A stretch of DNA of 11,167 nucleotides from an uncultured Christensenella sp. (lineage in GTDB: Bacteria > Bacillota > Clostridia > Christensenellales > DTU072). The notes under the pieces are model-generated. The model saw only the letters and a list, made by a program, of their open reading frames with translations, did no database searches and was not told where the DNA came from. Location of the stretch: the NCBI GenBank assembly GCA_905210905.1, contig CAJLYQ010000060.1, positions 1-11,167 of the forward strand, read 5' to 3'. Shown one piece after another: positions 5,695 to 11,167 of this stretch; the first letter of the stretch is position 1, and every line of letters starts with the position of its first letter. The translations under genes and the position numbers were made by a program.

Positions 5695-7317
5695 ATGAAA
5701 CGATTTTTCAAAGTATTTTTGTTAATGCTTTTAGTCGCGGCTTTTGCTACGTTCGCTGTTTCTTGCGGCGAAACCGACGATAAAAACAATAACAACGATA
5801 ACCCGGGTCAAACCACTCCCGACAACCCGGATACCCCGGATAATCCGAACGATCCCGACACTCCGGATACCCCGATTGAACACACCCACGCCTACGGCGA
5901 ATGGAAAACGGTAACTAATCCCACCTGTACGGCTAACGGAGAAAGAAAACGTACTTGTTCTTGCGGCGAAAGCGAAACAGAAACAATTTCTGCGTTAGGT
6001 CACGATTTTGAAACAGTATTTACTACCGACATAGAACCTACTTGTACTCTAAAAGGTAGCAAATCGAAACACTGCTCGCGTTGCGAAGAAAAAACGGAAG
6101 TAACGGAAATCGAACCGCTCGGACATACCGAGGTAATCGATCCTGCCGTAGCGGCTACTTGTACCGAAAAAGGTAAAACCGAAGGCAAACATTGCTCTGT
6201 TTGTAACGAAATTATTGTCGCACAGACGGATATCGAACCGCTCGGACATGACTATAGCGAAGAATGGACTATTGATTTACCGACAACCTGCGTTGAAAAA
6301 GGTAGCAAATCGAAACACTGTTCGCGTTGCGACGAAAAAACGGAAATAACGGATATCGAACCGCTCGGACATACCGAGGTAATCGATCCTGCCGTAGCGG
6401 CTACTTGTACCGAAAAAGGTAAAACCGAAGGTAAACATTGCTCTGTTTGTAACGAAATTATTGTCGCACAGACGGATATCGACGCTTTAGGTCACGACGT
6501 ACAAAACGGTGTATGTACGCGTTGTAACGCCGTAGAATTAACACTCGAATATTCATATAACAATAACTCACAAACGTATGCCGTAACAAGTTACTCGGGA
6601 AAAGGGTCTATAGCAATAATTCCCGGAGAATATGACGATGGCAAAAACGGCAAACATCCTGTAACGAGTATAGGCGATTTTGCGTTCTCTTATTGTAGCA
6701 GACTTACGAGCGTGACTATCGGTAATGGTGTGACGAGTATCGGCTGGGGTGCGTTTAGCGGCTGTAGCAGTCTTACGGGCATAAGCGTAAGCGAAAATAA
6801 TTCTAGTTATAAATCAATAAACGGAAATTTATATAGTAAAGGCGGCAAAACTCTAGTTCAGTACGCAATAGGCAAAACCGATAGTTCATTCACTATTCCC
6901 AACAGCGTAACGAGTATCGGTGATTGGGCGTTCAACGGCTGTAGCGGACTTATGAGCGTAACTATCGGTAACAGCGTGACGAGTATCGGCGATAATGCGT
7001 TCCGCGGTTGCACAGGTCTTACGAGCGTAACTATCCCCGACAGCGTGAAGAGTATCGGCTCTGATGCGTTCAGCGACTGTAGCAGACTTACGTGCATAAC
7101 CATCCCCGACAGTGTGACGAGTATAGGCGAATATGCGTTCTGCTACTGTAGCGGACTTACGGATATATTTATTCCCGACAGCGTGACGAGTATAGGCGAA
7201 TATGCGTTCTACGGCTGCACTAGACTTACTATTTACTGCAAAGCGACTTCGAAACCGAGCGGTTGGCGTAGTAATTGGAAGCCCGATGGTTGTAAAGTAG
7301 TATGGGGTGCAAAATAA
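5695..7317 (+). CDS. BspA-like leucine-rich-repeat lipoprotein with cysteine-rich repeats
   Basis: The 540-residue surface protein starts at the ATG at 5695, preceded by AAGGAG at 7 nt. A lipoprotein signal peptide ends in lipobox AVSC (Cys24). Residues about 28-62 form a flexible Asp/Asn/Pro/Thr linker, typical for crossing a cell wall. Residues 65-282 hold five complete and one partial cysteine-rich repeat of about 41 residues, each with a lone Cys, a CxxC or CxC pair and an LGH motif, resembling zinc-ribbon-like repeats in gut Firmicutes exported proteins. Residues 323-517 hold seven 23-residue LRR_5/BspA units (VTSIGxxAFxxCxxLTSVTI), interrupted after the second by the family's SYKSINGNLY insert. 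The C-terminus ends GCKVVWGAK with no LPXTG. BspA-type proteins mediate adhesion; that role here is inferred. Expression is probably controlled by the divergent XRE protein. Confidence 0.88.
   Translation: MKRFFKVFLLMLLVAAFATFAVSCGETDDKNNNNDNPGQTTPDNPDTPDNPNDPDTPDTPIEHTHAYGEWKTVTNPTCTANGERKRTCSCGESETETISALGHDFETVFTTDIEPTCTLKGSKSKHCSRCEEKTEVTEIEPLGHTEVIDPAVAATCTEKGKTEGKHCSVCNEIIVAQTDIEPLGHDYSEEWTIDLPTTCVEKGSKSKHCSRCDEKTEITDIEPLGHTEVIDPAVAATCTEKGKTEGKHCSVCNEIIVAQTDIDALGHDVQNGVCTRCNAVELTLEYSYNNNSQTYAVTSYSGKGSIAIIPGEYDDGKNGKHPVTSIGDFAFSYCSRLTSVTIGNGVTSIGWGAFSGCSSLTGISVSENNSSYKSINGNLYSKGGKTLVQYAIGKTDSSFTIPNSVTSIGDWAFNGCSGLMSVTIGNSVTSIGDNAFRGCTGLTSVTIPDSVKSIGSDAFSDCSRLTCITIPDSVTSIGEYAFCYCSGLTDIFIPDSVTSIGEYAFYGCTRLTIYCKATSKPSGWRSNWKPDGCKVVWGAK
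6051..6482 (+). repeat. Near-identical 186-bp direct repeat in the lipoprotein gene
   Basis: Bases 6051-6236 and 6297-6482 differ at only five positions (181 of 186 identical), at a spacing of 246 bp, which is 82 codons or two cysteine-rich units. Outside these limits the units are clearly diverged. This marks a recent in-frame duplication or gene conversion of a two-unit block. Confidence 0.9.
6661..7245 (+). repeat. 69-bp leucine-rich-repeat units
   Basis: Seven coding units of 69 bp recur, each carrying a version of AGCGTGACGAGTATCGGC, with a non-repeat insert at about 6799-6906. The later units are closer to each other than to the first two. Confidence 0.8.
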
Positions 7318-7359
7318 TTCGACTGATTTGATTTGCACGTATAAAGATCAAGGGGGAAA

Positions 7360-7383
7360 ATGAATAACTCCGCGCTAATTTAG
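7360..7383 (+). other. Seven-codon ORF inside the terminator hairpin
   Basis: AGGGGGAAA directly precedes an ATG that reads MNNSALI and stops at TAG (7381-7383). The ORF covers the whole left arm and loop of the terminator, so a translating ribosome would prevent the hairpin from forming. It may be coincidence, since short ORFs are frequent, but the ribosome binding site is good. Confidence 0.2.
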
Positions 7384-7402
7384 TGCGGAGTTATTTACTT
7401 TT
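7363..7402 (+). terminator. Rho-independent terminator after the lipoprotein gene
   Basis: AATAACTCCGC (7363-7373) pairs perfectly with GCGGAGTTATT (7385-7395). The inner bases extend the stem to about 15 pairs with one G-U and a 3-nt loop. TACTTTTCT follows. On the other strand the stem is followed by CATTTTCCCCC, so it may also stop the oligoendopeptidase transcript. Confidence 0.75.
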
Positions 7403-7479
7403 CTAGTTGTTTGTCGATTAGTCGATATTTTATGGTTTGGGGTATCGAATTATATTATTTAGCGTTCTTAAAAGGGGGT

Positions 7480-9171
7480 TTACTTTTCGAGTTCTTGAAG
7501 TATTTTTTGGGTTTCATTGCCGATTTCTTTAAGGGCGCCGTTTTCGAAGGGTGATTTTAGACCGGCGAGAGTTACGAGTTTACCGAAGGGGTAAAGTCCG
7601 CCGCGTTTGGCGTGTTCGAGGTAGCGGTTTAGCGCATCGTCGTAGTTTTTTCTTGAGAGTGTAAGGAATTCGAGAGCGACCACCTGAGCGAGGCAGTAAT
7701 CGACGTAGTAGAATGGTGTTTCGTAGATATGCATTTGGAATTGCCATCTTGTGCCTTTTTCGAGGTAAGGTATTCCGTCGAACGAGAGATACGGTCTGTA
7801 TTTTTTTTCGAGGTCGAGGTAAGCCTTATTTCTTTCTTCCGGCGTCATATCGGGGTTTTCGTACACGATATGTTGGAATTCGTCTACTATTACGCCGTAA
7901 GGGATAAAGCAAAGCGCGTCAACGAGGTGTTTATACTTATATTCGTCGGGGTTCTTAAAGAACTTATCCATATATTTCCAGCACAAAAATTCCATACTCA
8001 TACTGTGTGTTTCCGCGGTTTCGCATGAGCCTATTCCCACGGATTTTTCTTTTCTGTTCATAGCGTAATCGAATGCTATCGTGTGACCGAACTCGTGTGT
8101 AACGACGTCAACGTCCCCTGCCGAGCCGTTAAAATTAGCGAGAATAAAGGCTTGTTTATATTTATCGAAGGACGTAGCGTAGCCGCCGCCCCATTTACCG
8201 TCGCGTGCTTTGGTATCGAACGCTTCGGTAGCCAACATTTTGTCGATAAACTTACCGGTAACGGGGCTCATTTCGTGGTACATCTCTTTAGCGGCGGCGA
8301 GGATACCTTCCGCGTCGGGGTAGGGTCTTGGGTTGCCGCAGTCGATTACGCCGTCGTCGTAGAATTTGAACTCGTCTATTTTGAGATTTTTTGCGATTTT
8401 GGCTTTAAGTTTTGCCACGACGGGAACGATGTCATCCAAAACGTTTTTGCGGAACTCCGCTATCATTTTTTCGTTATAATCTATTCGTCCCATACGGTTA
8501 TACCCGAGTTCGACAAAGTTCTTATATCCCATTTTTTTTGCCATTTTGGTACGAACTTTTACTAGTCTATCGTATATATCGTCGAGTTTTTCGCTTTCTT
8601 TCCCGAGTGCCGTTCCGATTGCTTCGCACGCCGCTTTTCTGACGTTTCTATCCGCGTCTTCCATAAAACCGCGGACGTAACTTATCGGTTTCTTTTCTCC
8701 CCTGAATTCTACCGAGATTTGCGACATAAGCATCGAGTACTCGGTGACTATCGCGTTTTCTTCCTGTTCGTCCGATACAGTTTCCGCGCTGTGCGACTTT
8801 CTCTCGCATTCGATGTTCGGGAAAAACGTTTCCGGAAACAGTTTTTCGAGTTCGTTTTTGTACGGGCTGTCGATCAGGATGTTGCTTATTTCGGTTGATA
8901 TTGCGCTTACTATGGGTCCGACTTCGTCGTAATAGGCTTGCTCTGCGATATAAAACTCGTCGCGGGTGTTAAGCGTATAGCGCGTGTAAGCAAGGGACGC
9001 GTTCGTGCCGAACTTTTCTATTTCGTCTAAAAAAAGTTTATATCCGTCGTAGATTTCCTTGGCGGATTTTGCGTTTTTTGCGAGAGACTTGAAGTCTTCC
9101 GCCGCTTTTTTCAGGTCTTGTACGTCGTAGCGTGTATACGGCAAATCTTTTACTTTAACAATTTTTTCCAT
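7480..9171 (-). CDS. M3-family oligoendopeptidase (PepF-like zinc metallopeptidase)
   Basis: The 563-residue protein, of normal length for the PepF/oligoendopeptidase branch of M3, has zinc motif HEFGH at 359-363 (catalytic Glu360), and a probable third ligand in ETHSMSMEF with Glu387, 24 residues after the second His. The substrate-loop region near the C-terminus (IYETPFYYVDYCLAQVVALEF, about 482-502) is the conserved M3 segment with its catalytic-site Tyr residues. It has no signal peptide, so it acts in the cytoplasm on short peptides, probably in peptide turnover. I chose the ATG at 9171, with GGAGAG about 5 nt upstream, rather than the one at 9234, whose extra 21 residues fit nothing in the family and overlap the promoter. 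It is a single gene with its own promoter. Confidence 0.93.
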   Translation of the reverse strand: MEKIVKVKDLPYTRYDVQDLKKAAEDFKSLAKNAKSAKEIYDGYKLFLDEIEKFGTNASLAYTRYTLNTRDEFYIAEQAYYDEVGPIVSAISTEISNILIDSPYKNELEKLFPETFFPNIECERKSHSAETVSDEQEENAIVTEYSMLMSQISVEFRGEKKPISYVRGFMEDADRNVRKAACEAIGTALGKESEKLDDIYDRLVKVRTKMAKKMGYKNFVELGYNRMGRIDYNEKMIAEFRKNVLDDIVPVVAKLKAKIAKNLKIDEFKFYDDGVIDCGNPRPYPDAEGILAAAKEMYHEMSPVTGKFIDKMLATEAFDTKARDGKWGGGYATSFDKYKQAFILANFNGSAGDVDVVTHEFGHTIAFDYAMNRKEKSVGIGSCETAETHSMSMEFLCWKYMDKFFKNPDEYKYKHLVDALCFIPYGVIVDEFQHIVYENPDMTPEERNKAYLDLEKKYRPYLSFDGIPYLEKGTRWQFQMHIYETPFYYVDYCLAQVVALEFLTLSRKNYDDALNRYLEHAKRGGLYPFGKLVTLAGLKSPFENGALKEIGNETQKILQELEK

Positions 9172-9205
9172 ACAACTCTCCGTGGTCTTTATTTTTATTG
9201 AAAAC

Positions 9206-9234
9206 AGTTTACCACATAATAACATTATAATCAA
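9206..9234 (-). promoter_or_regulatory. Promoter of the oligoendopeptidase gene
   Basis: On the minus strand TTGATT (9229-9234), 17 bp and TAAACT (9206-9211) make a reasonable sigma-A promoter, with a start near 9199 and a 28-nt leader holding the GGAGAG site. An overlapping TATAAT nearby has no good -35. Confidence 0.5.
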
Positions 9235-9241
9235 ACGGAAC

Positions 9242-9257
9242 GCCCGCTTTTTCGGGC
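9242..9257. other. Short G+C hairpin upstream of the oligoendopeptidase promoter
   Basis: GCCCG (9242-9246) pairs with CGGGC (9253-9257) across a CTTTTT loop. Neither strand has a T-run after it, so a working terminator is doubtful. Confidence 0.3.
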
Positions 9258-9312
9258 AGAAAAACTCTTTCGTCTTTTAACGATTTACGGCGTGTGCGCT
9301 GCGAAAAAACGG

Positions 9313-9346
9313 CTTAAAAATACCGCTCCGTGAACCGGGGCGGTAT
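9313..9346 (-). terminator. Terminator of the 113-aa / 46-aa gene pair
   Basis: ATACCGC (9320-9326) pairs with GCGGTAT (9340-9346), extended by three inner pairs including one G-U. Read on the minus strand, the stem runs straight into TTTTTAAGCC, the T-run of a Rho-independent terminator. It lies about 70 bp after the stop of the 113-residue gene. Confidence 0.7.
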
Positions 9347-9417
9347 CCGACGAAACGCCGCAATATGAACGGAATTAACGGGCGATTCGTCTTGCCGAAA
9401 AACTCGGAAAAAACGTT

Positions 9418-9759
9418 TTATTCTCTTTCGCCGCAGTTGTAGATCTCGATTCTCGTCATTCTGTTGCCTTGAAAACCGCACAAAATAACAAAATACTTTT
9501 TGTATTCATCCGAACGCAGTACAACCAGTTCTATGTCTTCCTCGCCCCCGAAGTAGTTCTTTACCGTGAAACGCTTAGTATATTCGTTCTTAGAATTTAT
9601 TATCTTCATAACGTCGTATTTCTTTTCGTAACATTTTCCCGGTAAATTGCTAATTTGTTCGTATTTTTCCGCCAAATAATCGCAAACTTCTTTTCCTTCT
9701 CTGAACTTTTTTGCTATCGCGATTATCTCTTTTTTTATTTCTCTGCATTCCTTGTCCAT
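9418..9759 (-). CDS. Hypothetical protein, 113 aa
   Basis: I do not recognise this protein. The 113 residues start at an ATG with GGAGAAG about 7 nt upstream, so it is very probably translated. Residues 1-36 are strongly charged and helix-forming (MDKECREIKKEIIAIAKKFR and following). Residues about 63-110 look like a beta-rich domain (RFTVKNYFGGEEDIELVVLR, then KYFVILCGF and MTRIEIYNC). Cysteines at 5, 26, 43, 94 and 109 show no clear metal-site spacing. There is no signal peptide or membrane segment, so it should be cytoplasmic. It lies 66 bp downstream of the 46-residue gene on the same strand and is followed by a terminator; the two probably form one transcription unit. Confidence 0.7.
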   Translation of the reverse strand: MDKECREIKKEIIAIAKKFREGKEVCDYLAEKYEQISNLPGKCYEKKYDVMKIINSKNEYTKRFTVKNYFGGEEDIELVVLRSDEYKKYFVILCGFQGNRMTRIEIYNCGERE

Positions 9760-9825
9760 TTGTTCTTCTCCGCCTGTTAATCCTTCTTGCGCATTTTATG
9801 CAAAAAACTTACACTTCGAGAATTA

Positions 9826-9966
9826 TTATTTGCCCAAAAACCATTTTCCGAACCTTGTCGAGGCTCGAAGAAGTCTTTCGTTATATCTTTCCCCCGCCAT
9901 ATATCTTTCTTCGTTTTTAGCGGCGGTTTTTAACCATATTAAACATATTATCGAAATGATCCCCAT
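9826..9966 (-). CDS. Small hydrophobic/basic protein, 46 aa, unknown function
   Basis: This short ORF has an ATG at 9964-9966 preceded by a strong AAAGGAGAG at about 6 nt, and a TAA at 9826-9828. It starts MGIISIICLIWLKTAAKNEE: residues 2-12 are hydrophobic, too short for a sure membrane helix but suitable as a membrane anchor, and the rest is rich in Arg, Lys and Glu, ending RFGKWFLGK. No known family comes to mind; the shape recalls small membrane-associated or type I toxin-like peptides, but nothing proves this. It precedes the 113-residue gene on the same strand and lies between it and the CRISPR array. The promoter at 10172-10200 would give it an unusually long leader. The ribosome binding site and length support a real gene; a codon-conservation test is lacking. 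Confidence 0.55.
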   Translation of the reverse strand: MGIISIICLIWLKTAAKNEERYMAGERYNERLLRASTRFGKWFLGK

Positions 9967-10165
9967 AGCGTACTCTCCTTTTTCTTTATGCGCGTTTTAG
10001 TCGAAAAACCGTTTTGATAACTTCCGGAATTATTTGCCGTAAAAAAGCGAACTTCTCCAACGTCAAATCGTTTTACTCTCGTTGCCCCAAAACTCCGAAT
10101 TTTCTCGCCAAACAAACTTTCACAACCGCAACTTATTTTCTTTTTTTTACGCGTTTTTTCTTTAT
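9967..10165 (-). other. Long untranslated leader or gene-free stretch
   Basis: About 200 nt separate the predicted transcription start from the 46-residue gene. The stretch is A-rich on the minus strand, has only short possible stems (for example GTTGC with GCAAC), and shows no riboswitch, tRNA or CRISPR anti-repeat that I recognise. Longer frames across it lack ribosome binding sites and look spurious. Confidence 0.3.
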
Positions 10166-10171
10166 GGAGAA

Positions 10172-10200
10172 ATTGTAACACGCCTTTTTCGCACAATCAA
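10172..10200 (-). promoter_or_regulatory. Promoter upstream of the 46-aa / 113-aa pair
   Basis: On the minus strand TTGATT (10195-10200), 17 bp and TACAAT (10172-10177) form a good sigma-A promoter, with a predicted start near 10165. Confidence 0.55.
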
Positions 10201-10277
10201 TAAACACCTGTCCCATAAACAGAACAGATGGCAACTTTTTTCCTTATTTATACTAAAAAAACATACGCCGCCACTTC

Positions 10278-10307
10278 AAAAAGACCATAAATCAGCGCCC
10301 TGATTTA
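10278..10307 (-). terminator. Probable terminator of the CRISPR transcript
   Basis: TAAATCAG (10288-10295) and CTGATTTA (10300-10307) form a perfect 8-bp stem with a 4-nt loop inside the diverged half of the last repeat. On the minus strand it is followed by TGGTCTTTTTG, a T-run a few bases after the stem. The stem is A/T-rich, so strength is moderate. Confidence 0.45.
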
Positions 10308-10321
10308 CGTTGCTCTCAAAC
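10286..10321 (-). repeat. Degenerate terminal CRISPR repeat
   Basis: The half nearest the spacer (10305-10321, 5' on the minus strand) matches the consensus at 15 of 17 positions. The other half is diverged. A 30-bp spacer follows exactly (10322-10351), which confirms it as a repeat. Confidence 0.8.
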
Positions 10322-10351
10322 GAAGATGCTGAAACGTGGGCGTTCGGAAAC

Positions 10352-10385
10352 GTTTTAGAGTGATACCAAATTAGTTCTCGCGCTT
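10352..10385 (-). repeat. Truncated CRISPR repeat with 12-bp spacer remnant
   Basis: Bases 10352-10373 keep 22 of 36 repeat positions (one G-to-A change), then 12 bp lead to the next full repeat. The unit is 34 bp instead of 66, so 32 bp have been lost, including the GTTTGAGAGTAATG end. Confidence 0.8.
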
Positions 10386-10715
10386 GTTTTAGGGTGATAC
10401 CAAATTACATTACTCTCAAACATATAATTAAGAAGTATAATAGAACATTTTGTTTTAGGGTGATACCAAATTACATTACTCTCAAACGCAAGTTCGCAAA
10501 GATATAACCGAAACGAGGTTTTAGGGTGATACCAAATTACATTACTCTCAAACAAGGTAAAGAGAAGAATTGAGAGCCATAGAGTTTTAGGGTGATACCA
10601 AATTACATTACTCTCAAACATTGAGATATTTGTTAAAGCAAAAGCAGGGGTTTTAGGGTGATACCAAATTACATTACTCTCAAACTTGAAAGATGATTGA
10701 TTTTGATATTGATTT

Positions 10716-10744
10716 GGTGATACCAAATTACATTACTCTCAAAC
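10716..10744 (-). repeat. CRISPR repeat lacking 7 bp
   Basis: This 29-bp copy lacks exactly the CTAAAAC end (minus-strand 3' end), while the adjoining spacer (10686-10715) keeps its normal 30 bp and the other repeat positions are intact. Confidence 0.85.
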
Positions 10745-11167
10745 ACAATAACGGCGATAGCAAGGGGGTTTGTCGTTTTAGGGTGATACCAAATTACATT
10801 ACTCTCAAACGTGTACTTTATGCTCTATAATGCAACGGCAGTTTTAGGGTGATACCAAATTACATTACTCTCAAACGCAGGAGGCAATTCTGTAACAAAC
10901 AAGCCGGTTTTAGGGTGATACCAAATTACATTACTCTCAAACACATTGCTTGCTGACTTGCTCGGGCATAGCGTTTTAGGGTGATACCAAATTACATTAC
11001 TCTCAAACCATTTTTTTTTACTATGTTATTATTTATTTGTTTTAGGGTGATACCAAATTACATTACTCTCAAACCAATCAGTAGCTGGCTCTCTTATGGA
11101 TCTCGTTTTAGGGTGATACCAAATTACATTACTCTCAAACGAATATCGCGCCCACTTTCTTTCGCGG

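Larger units (their letters stand above)
10286..11167 (-). CRISPR. CRISPR array, type II-like, leader-distal end
   Basis: The 36-bp repeat on the minus strand begins GTTTGAGAGTAATG and ends GTATCACCCTAAAAC. Exact full copies start (plus coordinates) at 10386, 10452, 10518, 10584, 10650, 10775, 10841, 10907, 10973, 11039 and 11105. Damaged copies are at 10286-10321, 10352-10373 and 10716-10744. Eleven spacers between 10422 and 11104 are all exactly 30 bp, as is 10322-10351; a last spacer is cut by the window edge after 27 bp, so the array continues. The length, GTTT start and the GTTT-AGAGT-ATGT pattern shared with Enterococcus-type Cas9 repeats suggest type II. The degenerate left end and its hairpin indicate minus-strand transcription with the leader beyond the right edge. 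No cas genes or tracrRNA lie in the window. The long minus-strand frame across 10355-10726 is an artefact of the repeats. Confidence 0.97.

Noticed and set aside
6886..7338. Minus-strand 150-codon frame with repeats opposite the lipoprotein gene
   Set aside because: Its repeats are the antisense of the 69-bp leucine-rich-repeat units; no ribosome site.
10066..10082. Possible tracrRNA anti-repeat or relic repeat near the array
   Set aside because: CAAAT and TTACTCTC match the repeat at the right spacing (13 of 17), but the part that must pair with the guide's GTTTGAG end is missing, and a match this good is expected by chance when scanning the whole window.
9948..10196. Minus-strand 82-codon frame in the gap before the array
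   Set aside because: No ribosome binding site, start upstream of the predicted transcription start, and a Lys/Arg-rich composition typical of A-rich noncoding DNA; it also overlaps the better-supported 46-residue gene.
10082..10303. Plus-strand 73-codon frame in the same gap
   Set aside because: TTG start without a ribosome binding site, and it runs into the degenerate CRISPR repeat.
10355..10726. Minus-strand open frame of 123 codons with a repeated peptide
   Set aside because: It is the CRISPR array read in frame: 36+30 = 66 bp is a multiple of three, so the repeat translates the same way each time. It has no ribosome binding site.

Overview
The window looks like a piece of a low-to-mid GC Firmicutes chromosome, most likely a gut Clostridia-type organism. 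Several genes have AGGAGG-type ribosome binding sites, the promoters are close to the sigma-A consensus (TTGACA-17-TATAAT), two proteins are lipobox lipoproteins, and one is a BspA-like leucine-rich-repeat surface protein with cysteine-rich repeats of a kind common in gut Firmicutes. This assignment is an inference from style, not from a marker gene.

Left part (1-1495): a major-facilitator transporter runs off the left edge on the minus strand. Divergent from it is a GNAT acetyltransferase gene broken by a single-base frameshift. Middle-left (1496-5099): a tightly packed minus-strand operon of FecCD-type permease, FecE-type ATPase, lipoprotein substrate-binding protein and class I SAM methyltransferase, the signature of an iron-complex, heme or cobalamin-type importer. 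Its promoter is near-consensus and puts the transcription start at the GTG start codon, so the permease mRNA may be leaderless. An 8-bp direct repeat lies just upstream of the -35.

Middle (5292-7402): a small XRE-family regulator is divergent from a 540-residue BspA-like lipoprotein gene. Between them are two 17-bp inverted repeats. One fills exactly the 17-bp spacer of a perfect consensus promoter pointing at the lipoprotein, so the regulator probably represses it. The lipoprotein gene ends at a strong hairpin terminator.

Right part (7480-9966): an M3-family oligoendopeptidase, then a minus-strand pair consisting of a 113-residue protein of unknown function and, upstream of it, a 46-residue small protein with a hydrophobic N-terminus. 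The pair has its own promoter and a leader of about 200 nt, and ends at a hairpin terminator.

Right end (10286-11167): a CRISPR array with 36-bp repeats and 30-bp spacers, continuing past the window edge. Repeat sequence and length fit a type II (Cas9) system. The left-end repeat keeps only the half that would be 5' on the minus strand, and its other half has become a hairpin followed by a T-run. This indicates that the array is read right to left, with leader and cas genes beyond the right edge. No cas gene or tracrRNA is visible. Two repeats inside the array are truncated.
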